DNA of 64,000 nt from Saccharicrinis sp963677245 (GTDB taxonomy: Bacteria > Bacteroidota > Bacteroidia > Bacteroidales > Marinilabiliaceae), in contig OY781921.1 in assembly GCA_963677245.1 (NCBI GenBank), forward strand, positions 4,030,001 through 4,094,000. Direction: 5' to 3'. Under the pieces are notes generated by a model. That model was given only the letters and a program-made list of their open reading frames with translations, was not told where the DNA came from and made no database searches. Both the position numbers and the translations under genes were made by a program. Positions 35,478 through 44,913 of this stretch are shown here, piece by piece. Every line of letters starts with the position of its first letter. The first letter of the stretch is position 1.

Positions 35478-36668
35478 ATGAGCTCAAAATATAACGCAGA
35501 CGAGAAAGGGATGTATGGGCGCTTTGGAGGCGCATGGATACCTGAGATGTTACAACCTAACATTGATAATCTTAAGAAAGTGTACCTGGATATTATGAAT
35601 TCTGAAAAATTTCAGAAGGAGTATCTTGAGTTATTAAAAGATTATGTAGGTCGTCCATCTCCATTGTATTATGCCAAACGTCTTTCTGAAAAGTATGGTA
35701 CTAATGTGTACTTAAAAAGGGAAGATCTGAACCATACCGGAGCCCATAAAATTAACAATACGTTGGGTCAGATATTGTTGGCTAAGGAAATGGGTAAAAC
35801 TAGAATTATTGCAGAAACAGGAGCTGGTCAGCATGGTGTTGCAACGGCTACAGCTTGTGCTTTAATGGGTATGCAATGTGTGGTTTACATGGGAGCTCTT
35901 GATATTGAACGACAAGCGCCTAATGTAGCTCGTATGAAAATGTTAGGTGCAAAAGTTGTAGCGGCGCAATCCGGAAATCAAACACTTAAAGATGCAACCA
36001 ACGAGGCGTTGCGAGACTGGATTTGTAATCCGGAAGATACCTTTTATATTATTGGTTCTGTTGTCGGACCACACCCATATCCCGATATGGTGGCGCGTTT
36101 TCAGAGTGTAATCAGTAAGGAAATAAAAGAACAGTTTAAGGAAAAAACGGGTAGCGAGTATCCTGATTATGTTGTGGCCTGTGTTGGAGGAGGAAGTAAT
36201 GCATCTGGTACTTTTTATCACTTTTTAGATGATCAGCAAGTTAAGCTTGTAGCTGTGGAAGCCTCAGGTTTAGGAGTTAATTCAGGGGAAACAGCAGCAA
36301 CCATTGCTTTGGGTGATGTGGGTATTATTCACGGAAGTAAAACATTTTTAATGCAGGATGAGGATGGGCAAATTGTAGAGCCATATTCTATTTCTGCAGG
36401 TTTGGATTATCCGGGTATTGGACCTCAGCATGCGCATTTAAAAGACACGGACAGAGCTATATTCTTAGATGCAACCGATCAAGAGGCATTGGACTTTGCT
36501 CTTGAGGTAACCCGATTAGAGGGAATTATTCCAGCAATGGAATCGGCTCATGCCTTTGTTGCTTTAAAAAAGATGAAGTTTACAAAAGATCAGTCGGTTG
36601 TGATTACCATGTCAGGAAGAGGCGATAAGGATATGAATACGTATATGGATAGATTTAATCTTAAGTAA
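35478..36668 (+). CDS. trpB: Tryptophan synthase beta chain
   Basis: 396 residues. A PLP enzyme condensing indole with serine. The PLP-lysine motif HTGAHKINN (Lys about 94), ETGAGQHGVA, GGGSNASG phosphate loop and the C-terminal SGRGDKDM are complete, matching the TrpB1 type that works with TrpA. The stop overlaps the next start (TAATG), so the LysE-type exporter is translationally coupled. trpA is displaced one gene downstream. Confidence 0.97.
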   Translation: MSSKYNADEKGMYGRFGGAWIPEMLQPNIDNLKKVYLDIMNSEKFQKEYLELLKDYVGRPSPLYYAKRLSEKYGTNVYLKREDLNHTGAHKINNTLGQILLAKEMGKTRIIAETGAGQHGVATATACALMGMQCVVYMGALDIERQAPNVARMKMLGAKVVAAQSGNQTLKDATNEALRDWICNPEDTFYIIGSVVGPHPYPDMVARFQSVISKEIKEQFKEKTGSEYPDYVVACVGGGSNASGTFYHFLDDQQVKLVAVEASGLGVNSGETAATIALGDVGIIHGSKTFLMQDEDGQIVEPYSISAGLDYPGIGPQHAHLKDTDRAIFLDATDQEALDFALEVTRLEGIIPAMESAHAFVALKKMKFTKDQSVVITMSGRGDKDMNTYMDRFNLK

Positions 36669-37297
36669 TGGAGATAGGTTCTGTAATTTCATTTATTGGC
36701 GCTTCAATCATTTTGATTTTGATGCCAGGGCCAGATAATATTTTTGTACTGACAGAAAGTATCACAAAAGGTCATAAAAATGGAATTGCTATCTCTGTAG
36801 GACTTTGTTCCGGAATATTGATTCATACATTGGCAGCTGCAACCGGATTGTCGATAATTATTCAAAAATCGGCCATGGTTTTTTCTGTAGTCAAATATTT
36901 AGGAGCAGGGTATCTTTTTTACTTAGCCTTTATGACTTTTAAAGAAAAAAGATTAAAAGTTGAAATAACGAAAAGCATTAATGATCAGCAAACAGGTTTC
37001 TTTAAATTATGGAGAACAGGGATATTAATGAATGTATTAAATCCCAAAGTGGCTTTGTTTTTCATGGCTTTGTTACCTCAGTTTGTTAATGAGAATGGAT
37101 ATTCTGTAACCTGGCAAATGATTTGGTTAGGAATGATATTTTTAATGTTGTCATTAACTATTTTTTCATTGGTTGCTTTGCTGGCCGGTAGTTTAGCGAA
37201 ATATCTAAACCGTCCACGATTTTGGCAGATAGCGAAATTCAGTAAAGTTGGTATTTTGACTGTTTTAGGAATTGGTTTGATGCTTTCTAGAAAATAA
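36668..37297 (+). CDS. LysE/RhtB-family amino-acid exporter inside the trp operon
   Basis: 209 residues with about six membrane helices. The N-terminal LILMPGPDNIFVLTESITKGHKNGI is the LysE/RhtB signature, with NPKVALFF in the middle. The start overlaps the trpB stop by one base, and trpA starts 58 bases downstream with no terminator, so it is part of the trp transcript and under the same attenuator. An export role for tryptophan or a related aromatic compound is suggested by context only; LysE-family proteins export various amino acids. Confidence 0.9.
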   Translation: MEIGSVISFIGASIILILMPGPDNIFVLTESITKGHKNGIAISVGLCSGILIHTLAAATGLSIIIQKSAMVFSVVKYLGAGYLFYLAFMTFKEKRLKVEITKSINDQQTGFFKLWRTGILMNVLNPKVALFFMALLPQFVNENGYSVTWQMIWLGMIFLMLSLTIFSLVALLAGSLAKYLNRPRFWQIAKFSKVGILTVLGIGLMLSRK

Positions 37298-37355
37298 AAA
37301 GGATTTAATATTGAAGATGGAAAAATCATAGTTCCACCTTCTTAATAAAATAAAT

Positions 37356-38126
37356 ATGAATCGAATTAAACAATTGTTTCAGGATAAAAGGGATGTTTTA
37401 TCCATCTATTATACTGCAGGATACCCAAATTTGGGTGATACCGTACCTATTTTAGAAACACTGGAAGATGCGGGAGCAGATTTGGTAGAGATAGGTATTC
37501 CTTTTTCAGATCCTTTGGCTGATGGTCCAACTATTCAACATAGTGGAGAAACAGCTCTGAAAAATGGTATGAGTTTAAATGTATTGTTCGATCAGTTAAA
37601 AGATGTAAGAACAAAAATTACAATGCCTCTGATTTTAATGGGATACATCAATACGGTGTATAAATATGGATTAGAGGAGTTTGCAAAAAAATGTAGTGAA
37701 GTAGGGGTAGATGGCGTTATTTTACCGGATTTGCCATTTCAGGTATATTTGGATGAGTACAAAGAAACTTTCGACAAATATGGAGTAAGTAATATTTTTC
37801 TGATCACTCCACAAACCCCGGATGAGAGAATTAAACTGATTGATGAAAAAACCAACGGCTTTATTTATATGGTTTCTTCAGCATCGGTTACAGGTGCTAA
37901 AAAAGGACTGAGTGAGGAACAGCTGGCTTATTTTGATCGTGTGAAAAAGCTAAACCTGAGTAATCCTGCTCTAATTGGTTTTGGAATCAGTGATAAAGAC
38001 TCATATCAGGAAACATGTAAATATGCTGATGGTGCTATTATTGGAAGTGCATTCGTTAAGTTGTTAGGGCAGGAGGGAGATTTGCATGCTAATATAAATT
38101 CATTCATAAAAAATATTAAGGAATAG
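37356..38126 (+). CDS. trpA: Tryptophan synthase alpha chain
   Basis: 256 residues. It cleaves indole-3-glycerol phosphate and channels indole to TrpB. Family motifs YYTAGYPNLGDT, the catalytic Glu in LVEIGIPFSDPLADGPTIQ (about 43-61) with Asp in PFSDP, LPDLPF, and GFGISDKDSY are intact. It is the last gene of the operon, separated from trpB by the exporter. No strong terminator is visible before purU, whose own promoter lies in the gap. Confidence 0.97.
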   Translation: MNRIKQLFQDKRDVLSIYYTAGYPNLGDTVPILETLEDAGADLVEIGIPFSDPLADGPTIQHSGETALKNGMSLNVLFDQLKDVRTKITMPLILMGYINTVYKYGLEEFAKKCSEVGVDGVILPDLPFQVYLDEYKETFDKYGVSNIFLITPQTPDERIKLIDEKTNGFIYMVSSASVTGAKKGLSEEQLAYFDRVKKLNLSNPALIGFGISDKDSYQETCKYADGAIIGSAFVKLLGQEGDLHANINSFIKNIKE

Positions 38127-38178
38127 GTAAAACAAGACAATTGTCATCTGTTTTATTTCGGTTCTTGCTTTTTATAAC

Positions 38179-38186
38179 TAATTTTG
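38179..38186 (+). promoter_or_regulatory. -7 element of the purU-tlpA-his unit
   Basis: TAATTTTG, a perfect TAnnTTTG match, 58 bases before the purU ATG. The -33 region is weak (TTTC around 38155-38158). Confidence 0.45.
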
Positions 38187-38244
38187 CGGACTCAAAAATA
38201 TTTTAGTAACGCATTGATTTATTTCGTGTAAAATTATTTTTCAA

Positions 38245-39111
38245 ATGGAAAATAACGGAAATACTGCCATTATAAAAATCCATTGTCCAGATCAGAGTGG
38301 AATTGTTGCCAGAGTAACAGACTTTATTAATCTGCATCATGGAAATATTATAAGTGTTGATCAGCATGTAGACCATGAAGAAAATTTATTTTCGATGAGG
38401 GTTTCATGGGATTTAACCAACTTTAATTTACCAAAGGAGGAAATTAAGCCAACGTTTCAAAAGTTTCTGGGTGATCCATATCAAATGAAATGGACCCTGA
38501 ACTATACAGATGAAGTTCCTCGTATGGCTATTTTTGTATCAAAAGCTTCTCACTGCTTGTATGATTTATTGGCTAGATATCAGAGTAGGGAATTTCGTGT
38601 AGAAGTGCCGGTGATTATTGGTAATCATAAAACACTTGAGCCAGTGGCTAAGCAATTTGGAATTGACTTTGTGCATATTCCAATCACAGCAGAAACCAAG
38701 GTAGAACAAGAGAAAAAAGAACTGGAAATACTAGAGAGCTATAAGGTTGACTTTGTAGTATTAGCTCGTTATATGCAGGTTGTTTCACAGGACTTTATTA
38801 ATCATTATCCTGAGAGAATTATCAATATTCATCATTCGTTTTTACCTGCTTTTGCCGGGGCAAAACCTTATCATGCAGCGCATAAACGAGGAGTAAAAAT
38901 TATTGGAGCAACGAGTCACTATGTGACTTCAGATTTAGATGCAGGACCAATCATTGAACAGGATATCAATAGAATTTCTCATCATGACTCAATCAAAACC
39001 TTAATTCAAAAGGGTAAAGATGTGGAGAAAATTGTGTTGGCAAGAGCTGTAAAAGCACATATTGAGAGAAAAACGTTAGTATATCAGAATAGAACCATCA
39101 TTTTTAATTAA
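38245..39111 (+). CDS. purU: Formyltetrahydrofolate deformylase
   Basis: 288 residues. An N-terminal ACT domain (about 8-85; CPDQSGIVARVTDFI) precedes a formyltransferase-like hydrolase domain. The catalytic-type segment INIHHSFLPAFAGAKPYH (about 190-207), SHYVTSDLDAGPIIEQD and the preceding VLARYMQV identify PurU. It hydrolyses 10-formyl-THF to formate and THF, balancing one-carbon pools, which fits with purine/histidine metabolism. The next gene starts 7 bases after the stop. Confidence 0.95.
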   Translation: MENNGNTAIIKIHCPDQSGIVARVTDFINLHHGNIISVDQHVDHEENLFSMRVSWDLTNFNLPKEEIKPTFQKFLGDPYQMKWTLNYTDEVPRMAIFVSKASHCLYDLLARYQSREFRVEVPVIIGNHKTLEPVAKQFGIDFVHIPITAETKVEQEKKELEILESYKVDFVVLARYMQVVSQDFINHYPERIINIHHSFLPAFAGAKPYHAAHKRGVKIIGATSHYVTSDLDAGPIIEQDINRISHHDSIKTLIQKGKDVEKIVLARAVKAHIERKTLVYQNRTIIFN

Positions 39112-39118
39112 AGTGTAA

Positions 39119-39643
39119 ATGATTAAAAGGCTTCTCTTATTAAGCATTGTGTTGACTTCGTTATTTTCATGTTCTTCAAAAGAAAATAATAACAGAGGAT
39201 ATATTGTAAAAGTAGGAGATCTTGCACCTGATTTTAATACAACACTAGAAGATGGAAAGTCATTTCAATTGTCCGACCATAGGGGAAAAGTAGTGATGCT
39301 GCAATTTACAGCAAGCTGGTGTGGTGTGTGTCGAAAAGAAATGCCTTTTATTGAAAATGAAATTTGGAAAGTTCATCAGGATGAGGATTTTATTGTTGTA
39401 GGAATAGATCGAGATGAACCATTGGAAAAATTGATGGAGTTAAAGAAGGCAACGGGTATTTCATATCCATTAGCATTGGACCCGGAAGCAAATATATTTA
39501 GCTTATATGCTTTAAAAAAAGCAGGAGTTACACGAAATGTGATTGTGGATAAGGAAGGGAAAATTGCCTATTTAACGCGTCTTTTTAACAAAGAAGAGTT
39601 TGATTTGATGAAGAAAAAAATTGAAGAACTTCTAAAGAATTAA
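39119..39643 (+). CDS. TlpA-like thioredoxin-fold lipoprotein
   Basis: 174 residues. A signal peptide ends in the lipobox LFSC (Cys18), so the protein should be a periplasmic-facing lipoprotein. The redoxin/TlpA domain contains VGDLAPDFNTTLEDG, the active site SWCGVCRKEM (CxxC at about 65-68) and the cis-Pro-like GVTRNVIVDKEGKI. It likely reduces or resolves disulfides in the envelope. It lies between purU and hisH with a stop/start overlap to the latter, so it is transcribed with histidine genes for no obvious reason. Confidence 0.9.
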   Translation: MIKRLLLLSIVLTSLFSCSSKENNNRGYIVKVGDLAPDFNTTLEDGKSFQLSDHRGKVVMLQFTASWCGVCRKEMPFIENEIWKVHQDEDFIVVGIDRDEPLEKLMELKKATGISYPLALDPEANIFSLYALKKAGVTRNVIVDKEGKIAYLTRLFNKEEFDLMKKKIEELLKN

Positions 39644-39651
39644 TGATAAGA

Positions 39652-40251
39652 ATGAAGGTTGCAATTATAAAATATAATGCTGGAAATATTCGTTCGGTAA
39701 GTTTTGCTTTAGAACGTTTAGGCGTTGAGCATGTAATTACTGCAGATCCGGAAGAGATAAAAGCAGCAGATAAAGTGATTTTCCCGGGAGTGGGAGAGGC
39801 TAGTTCTACCATGAAATATCTTAAGGATAATAAAATGGATGAATTAATTGTTAGTTTAAAACAGCCTGTTTTAGGCATATGTTTAGGTATGCAATTAATG
39901 TGTAGTCACTCAGAGGAAGGAAATGTGGATTGTCTTGGTATTTTTGACGAGCCAGTAAAGAAATTTGTGTTGCCTAATCCTAATCCTGAGTTAATAAAGG
40001 TTCCGCATATGGGGTGGAATGCTATTACCAATGTAAACAGTGCTTTATTTGATTCGTCTCTTGAAGGTAAGTATGTATATTTTGTACATAGTTTTTATGT
40101 AGCTCTAGGAGAGCATACTGCAGCAACTACCAATTATATCCATCCTTATAGTTCAGCATTGCATAAAGATAATTTTTATGCCACGCAGTTCCACCCTGAA
40201 AAAAGTGGAGATGTAGGTTCTAAAATCTTAGAAAACTTTATAAAACTGTAA
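39652..40251 (+). CDS. hisH: Imidazole glycerol phosphate synthase, glutaminase subunit
   Basis: 199 residues from the ATG at 39652 (MKVAIIKYNAGNIRS), the family's usual beginning; an ATG nine bases earlier (39643) overlaps the upstream stop as TAATG and could be used instead. The class I amidotransferase triad is present: Cys in LGICLGMQLM (about 77), and His-Glu in QFHPEKSGD. It delivers ammonia to HisF for formation of IGP and AICAR. hisA follows after one base. Confidence 0.96.
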   Translation: MKVAIIKYNAGNIRSVSFALERLGVEHVITADPEEIKAADKVIFPGVGEASSTMKYLKDNKMDELIVSLKQPVLGICLGMQLMCSHSEEGNVDCLGIFDEPVKKFVLPNPNPELIKVPHMGWNAITNVNSALFDSSLEGKYVYFVHSFYVALGEHTAATTNYIHPYSSALHKDNFYATQFHPEKSGDVGSKILENFIKL

Positions 40252-40252
40252 A

Positions 40253-40978
40253 ATGGCATTAATAGATATAATTCCGGCAATTGATATTATAGACGGAAAG
40301 TGTGTGCGACTAAGTCAGGGTGATTATGACCAAAAAAAGGTATATAATGAAAACCCATTGGAGGTAGCACGTATGTTCGAAGAACATGGAATTAAAAGAC
40401 TTCACTTAGTGGATCTGGATGGAGCAAAAGCAGGTCATATCATTAATTATAAAGTATTGGAAACGATAGCATCCAAAACTAATTTAATCATTGATTTTGG
40501 TGGAGGATTAAAGACCAATGAAGATTTGCATATTGCTTTTGAGAGTGGTGCAGAAATGATAACCGGAGGTAGTATTGCCGTTAAGAATCAGGAAGTATTT
40601 TCTGGGTGGATTGAAAAATACGGTTCAGAGAAGATTATTTTAGGAGCCGATGTGAAGGATGAGAAAATAGCTGTTTCCGGATGGTTGGAAACTTCGGATT
40701 TGGAATTGATTCCTTTTATTAAGGGGTACACAGATAAGGGCATTAAAAAAGTTATTTGTACTGATATCAGTAAAGATGGTATGTTACAAGGTACCTCTAC
40801 GGAGCTTTATAAAAAGGTATTGAGTAAATTTCCTGAATTGTATTTAGTGGCGAGTGGAGGTTTAAGCAGTATGGAAGATATTGATGCTTTGGTTGAAGCT
40901 AAAGTGCCTGCAGTCATTACAGGAAAAGCTATTTACGAAGGTAAAATTGATTTGAAACAATTAGAAAAGTACGCATAA
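40253..40978 (+). CDS. hisA: ProFAR isomerase
   Basis: 241 residues, a TIM barrel catalysing the Amadori rearrangement of ProFAR to PRFAR. The N-terminal IIPAIDIIDGKCVRLSQGDY with catalytic Asp (about 9) and the second catalytic Asp in CTDISKDGM, with phosphate-binding LVASGGLSS, are diagnostic. The stop overlaps the hisF start (TAATG at 40976-40980). Confidence 0.97.
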   Translation: MALIDIIPAIDIIDGKCVRLSQGDYDQKKVYNENPLEVARMFEEHGIKRLHLVDLDGAKAGHIINYKVLETIASKTNLIIDFGGGLKTNEDLHIAFESGAEMITGGSIAVKNQEVFSGWIEKYGSEKIILGADVKDEKIAVSGWLETSDLELIPFIKGYTDKGIKKVICTDISKDGMLQGTSTELYKKVLSKFPELYLVASGGLSSMEDIDALVEAKVPAVITGKAIYEGKIDLKQLEKYA

Positions 40979-41736
40979 TGCTGGCAAAAAGAATTATACC
41001 TTGCTTGGATATTAAAAACGGGATGACCGTTAAAGGAATAAAATTCGTAGGAATCAAAGAGGTTGGAGATCCGGTAGAATTAGGAGCGTTATATGCACAA
41101 CAAGGTGCAGATGAATTGGTTTTTCTTGATATTACAGCAAGTCATGAAGGACGAAAAACCTTTGTTGATTTAGTGAGAAGGATAGCGCAGCATATTAATA
41201 TTCCTTTTACTGTTGGAGGTGGAATTAGTGAATTAAAAGATGCAGAAGCACTTTTAAACGCTGGAGCTGATAAAATAAGTATTAATTCTTCAGCGGTTCG
41301 TAATCCTCAGTTGATTAATGATATGGCAAAAAACTTTGGAAGCCAGTTTGTTGTGGTTGCCATTGATGCCAAGCATTTTGATGGAGATGAGTGGATTGTA
41401 ACAGTTAATGGAGGCAGAATACCGACAGAAAAAAGACTGTTTCCATGGGCTAAAGAAGCGGAAGAAAGAGGAGCTGGAGAGATATTGTTTACTTCCATGG
41501 ATCATGATGGTGTTAAGCAAGGTTTTGCCAATGAAGCTTTGGCTAAGATGTCTACTGAACTTTCAATTCCAATAATTGCCAGTGGTGGAGCCGGAAGTAT
41601 GGAGCATTTTAAAGATGTATTTACAAACGGAAAAGCAGATGCAGGTTTAGCAGCCAGTATTTTTCATTATAAAGAAATAGCCATTCCTGATTTAAAAAGT
41701 TATTTGCAACAGGAAGGAATTAACGTGAGGATATAA
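40978..41736 (+). CDS. hisF: Imidazole glycerol phosphate synthase, cyclase subunit
   Basis: 252 residues, TIM barrel partner of HisH. RIIPCLDIKNGMTVKGIKF with catalytic Asp11, FTVGGGISEL, the second catalytic Asp region LFTSMDHDGVKQGF and IIASGGAGSMEHF are conserved. The coupled start to hisA shows operon structure. A 130-base gap separates it from hisIE. Confidence 0.97.
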   Translation: MLAKRIIPCLDIKNGMTVKGIKFVGIKEVGDPVELGALYAQQGADELVFLDITASHEGRKTFVDLVRRIAQHINIPFTVGGGISELKDAEALLNAGADKISINSSAVRNPQLINDMAKNFGSQFVVVAIDAKHFDGDEWIVTVNGGRIPTEKRLFPWAKEAEERGAGEILFTSMDHDGVKQGFANEALAKMSTELSIPIIASGGAGSMEHFKDVFTNGKADAGLAASIFHYKEIAIPDLKSYLQQEGINVRI

Positions 41737-41866
41737 TATAGGGTGAATACCCTTTCATAAAAAGAGAATAAAAGTAGTAACAGTTAGTATTAAGGAAAAG
41801 GAGCAGTGTTTTTGAAACCGATAGGTTTGTTTTCCATACTTTCGTCTTTATACTTATAATAGGAAA

Positions 41867-42463
41867 ATGAAAATAGATTTTGACAAATTAGGAAATGGTT
41901 TGGTGCCAGCTATCATTCAGGATGCAAATACCAATAAAGTACTAATGTTGGGTTTTATGAATGAGGAAGCTTACAACAAAACCCAAAAAGAAGGAAAAGT
42001 AACTTTCTTTAGTCGTACTAAAAGTCGTTTGTGGACAAAAGGCGAAGAGTCAGGAAACTTCTTAAACGTGGTATCTATTATGGTGGATTGTGATAATGAT
42101 ACTTTACTAATCAAAGCCAATCCAGTAGGACCAACTTGTCATACGGGTGCAGATACTTGTTGGAATGAAACGAATGAATCGGATATATCGTTTTTAAGTC
42201 AATTGCAGGATTTTATTGATAAGCGTAAGGAAGAAATGCCGGAAGGTTCATACACTACATCTTTATTTCAAAAAGGAACCAGAAAAATTACGCAAAAGGT
42301 TGGTGAGGAAGCTATAGAAACAGTAATTGGTGCCATGGCTAATGATGATGAAAACTTTTTGTACGAAGGAGCTGACCTATTATATCACTTAATCGTTCTG
42401 TTAACACACAAAGGTTATAGAATTGAGGATTTAGTCAGAGAGTTAAAGAAAAGACATAAGTAA
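41867..42463 (+). CDS. hisIE: Bifunctional phosphoribosyl-AMP cyclohydrolase / phosphoribosyl-ATP pyrophosphatase
   Basis: 198 residues. The HisI part (about 1-105) has VLMLGFMNEEAY, FFSRTKSRLWTKGEESGN and the zinc-ligand block DCDNDTL...TCHTGADTCW; the HisE part (about 110-198) has FQKGTRKITQKVGEEAIETVIGA and an alpha-helical LYHLIVLL. It removes pyrophosphate from PR-ATP and opens PR-AMP, steps two and three of histidine synthesis. The gap from hisF holds only small hairpins. The rest of the his genes (hisG, D, C, B) are not in the window. Confidence 0.96.
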   Translation: MKIDFDKLGNGLVPAIIQDANTNKVLMLGFMNEEAYNKTQKEGKVTFFSRTKSRLWTKGEESGNFLNVVSIMVDCDNDTLLIKANPVGPTCHTGADTCWNETNESDISFLSQLQDFIDKRKEEMPEGSYTTSLFQKGTRKITQKVGEEAIETVIGAMANDDENFLYEGADLLYHLIVLLTHKGYRIEDLVRELKKRHK

Positions 42464-42501
42464 TACTTTATCCGAAAATAGGATTTATTGTAACATGATA
42501 T

Positions 42502-42530
42502 AAAGGCTGTCTTAGTTTAAGATGGCCTTT
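42502..42530. terminator. Terminator between hisIE and the converging kinase
   Basis: AAAGGC-TCTTA (42502-42513 with a small bulge) pairs with TAAGA-GGCCTTT (42518-42530). It can serve both convergent genes. Confidence 0.75.
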
Positions 42531-42531
42531 C

Positions 42532-44745
42532 TTATTGAATGGGGAGAGTGATTCTAAACTCAGAACCTTTATTAACTTCACTGATCACTTCTATTTTACC
42601 GTGGTTTAGTTCAATCATTTCCTTCGATAGGGATAAACCAAGACCTGTTCCTTTTTCCTGAGATGTTCCTGCAGTTGATAAAAATTGTTCAAGATTAAAC
42701 AGCACCTTTTGTTTTTCCGGATTAATACCAACTCCAAAATCCCGAACAAAGAATGTAATGATAGAATCATCATTGGACGGAATTATTCCACATATAACCT
42801 GAGAATTAGGGTGTGAGAATTTAATGCTGTTATGCATCAGGTTTCTAAATACAAATTTAAACATCTCAACATCACCATTCATCATGAGATGGTCTTCAAT
42901 TCTGTTTTCTAATTCTATATTTTTGGCTTGAGCTAAGGTTTTTAATGAGCCCATACAGTCATTAATGATGTAGTAGGGTGAGAATTTTTCTTGTTTAATG
43001 GCCAGCTGTCCTAATTGTGATTTAGCCCATGTTAATAAGTCTTCAAGAAGCTTGTAAGTTTGTTCACTTGCTTCCAGAATTCTTCTGGCAAATTCCTTAA
43101 TTTCTTTAGTAGTGAAATTATCGATGTTTTTTTCCAGAAGTGTAGAAAATCCCAGGATCGCGTTAAATGGGTTTCGAATATCATGTGCAATAACCGAGAA
43201 TAGCTTATCTTTTGTGTTGTTGAGTTGCTTCAGCTGCTTTTCACTGGCAATAAGTTCCTCCTCCATTTTATGGCGCTGCGTAATATCGACAATCATACCT
43301 AAAACTTCCTGAGCTTTACCTTCTTTTATTGAGATGGGTGCTGCAAATAAATCAGCCCAGAATTCAGTTCCATCGGTTCTTATAAATTTACGTTGAACAT
43401 TAAAATTCTTCAGTTCTCCATTAAATAACTTTTTAAAGTTATCGTCAATGATGTCAATGGAAATGTTTGTTACATGGTCAAAATAGGAAGTAGGAATAGT
43501 TTCACCATTATCATAACCCAGCATTCTTTTTAGCTTGGAATTAGCAAGCTCAAATTCCCCATTCTGACTAATTACTCCTACACCCATTAGGGAGTTGTCA
43601 AAAATGGCATTTAAGCGGTTTTTCTGTTCTTCTAATGATTTTTCCGTTTCCTTTAACTTGGTAAAATCCATACCTACAGACTGGTACTCCACAATGTTAC
43701 CAAAGGGATCAGTCAGAGCACGATCGATCCATTTTTGCCATTGTGTTTTTCCATTAGGTAATTTAATTTTTTGAACGTATTCGATATTTGGGTTTGTAAT
43801 GGAAAGATCAATTAAGCGCTCTTTTAATAAAATGCTTTCTTCATTACTTAGTAAATCAAAAAGGTTTGTTCCAACAACTTGTGCCGGAGTTTTATCAAGG
43901 TAATCGGCATAATAGGAATTCACATAACTAAGTGTTCCTTGTTTATTAAATCTTCTGATTAATGCAGGTGAATCCTCTACTAAAGTAGAATATCGTTGTT
44001 CACTTTCCTGTAAAGCAATGATGTTGTTTTTGTACATTGTAATGTCATGTACATACATGCAAAACTGGTTGCTTTCAAGCGGAAAGGTTCTCATGTTAAG
44101 ATGTTTGTTGATGCTGACAAAATAATGTTCAATATTTTGCTTCTCAACCAGCATATCTAAAATCTTCTTTTCGGCATTAGGAAAGTCAGGCAGAAATTGC
44201 TTCAGGGTTAACCCAACCAAACCTAAACGATTAAAAACGCCTCCGGCAATTGGATTTGATTTAATAACAATCAAATCGTCTACTTTATCATCAATATATA
44301 CAGGTTTGAATAAAATAACACCAACCGGAGCATTGTCAAACAATTCGTCTAATAAAAACTTTTCCTTGTGAAACTGCTCTTCAAGTTCTTTTTTATAGGT
44401 GATGTCGTCCTTTACTGCTATATAGCCATTAATCCTATCATTCTTTTTAATGGGGGAAATTTTGGCTTCTTCCCATATCAATCTTCCGGATTTTGTTTTG
44501 TTTAAGAAAACGCCTTCCCATGTGTCTCCGCTTTTAATCGTTTTCCACATATCACGGTAGAAGGAATCGTCGTGATAATCAGTTTTTAAAATGCGCGGAT
44601 TCTTACCAATGACTTCGTCTCGGGTATAGCCATACTTATTCTCAAAAGCATCGTTTACGTACTTAATGTTTCCTTCAGAATCGGAAACAACAACAATATT
44701 CTCCAGCTCATTAAGTGCTAAAAGTAGTTCGTCAAATCCTAGCAT
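42532..44745 (-). CDS. Multi-PAS cytosolic sensor histidine kinase
   Basis: 737 residues without membrane helices. About four PAS domains (about 1-125, 126-245, 246-372 and 375-495) are read from repeated IxxVND/GYxRDEVIGKN and WxDxTxxK-type endings, the last two giving GMDFTKLKE and MIVDITQRH. HisKA has FSVIAHDIRNPFNAILGFS with phosphoacceptor His521. The ATPase has FKFVFRNLMHNSIKF (N box), VRDFGVGIN (G1) and KGTGLGLSL (G2). A kinase of this kind senses several intracellular signals. No response regulator lies beside it; the sigma-54 activator at 48198 is a possible but unproved partner. Confidence 0.92.
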   Translation of the reverse strand: MLGFDELLLALNELENIVVVSDSEGNIKYVNDAFENKYGYTRDEVIGKNPRILKTDYHDDSFYRDMWKTIKSGDTWEGVFLNKTKSGRLIWEEAKISPIKKNDRINGYIAVKDDITYKKELEEQFHKEKFLLDELFDNAPVGVILFKPVYIDDKVDDLIVIKSNPIAGGVFNRLGLVGLTLKQFLPDFPNAEKKILDMLVEKQNIEHYFVSINKHLNMRTFPLESNQFCMYVHDITMYKNNIIALQESEQRYSTLVEDSPALIRRFNKQGTLSYVNSYYADYLDKTPAQVVGTNLFDLLSNEESILLKERLIDLSITNPNIEYVQKIKLPNGKTQWQKWIDRALTDPFGNIVEYQSVGMDFTKLKETEKSLEEQKNRLNAIFDNSLMGVGVISQNGEFELANSKLKRMLGYDNGETIPTSYFDHVTNISIDIIDDNFKKLFNGELKNFNVQRKFIRTDGTEFWADLFAAPISIKEGKAQEVLGMIVDITQRHKMEEELIASEKQLKQLNNTKDKLFSVIAHDIRNPFNAILGFSTLLEKNIDNFTTKEIKEFARRILEASEQTYKLLEDLLTWAKSQLGQLAIKQEKFSPYYIINDCMGSLKTLAQAKNIELENRIEDHLMMNGDVEMFKFVFRNLMHNSIKFSHPNSQVICGIIPSNDDSIITFFVRDFGVGINPEKQKVLFNLEQFLSTAGTSQEKGTGLGLSLSKEMIELNHGKIEVISEVNKGSEFRITLPIQ

Positions 44746-44913
44746 ATTCCCAATATATGGTTTAAGTATAGCCTCAGTGTTGCAATTACGTGATTTTATC
44801 GGTTTTCTGCAATGTTCATTTGTCCGATTTCCTGTAAAAACAATAAAAAGTTGAGATATTCAATTACTCTCTACATTTACTTACATTGTAAATTACTTAC
44901 TTTGCAAAAAAAA

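Noticed and set aside
44897..44904. TTACTTTG as the hydF promoter
   Set aside because: It mismatches TAnnTTTG and lies only ten bases before the ATG with no fitting -33.
44812..44913. N-terminal extension of hydF
   Set aside because: The extra 34 residues are unlike HydF and precede MAKERKPHIGIFG, the normal beginning.
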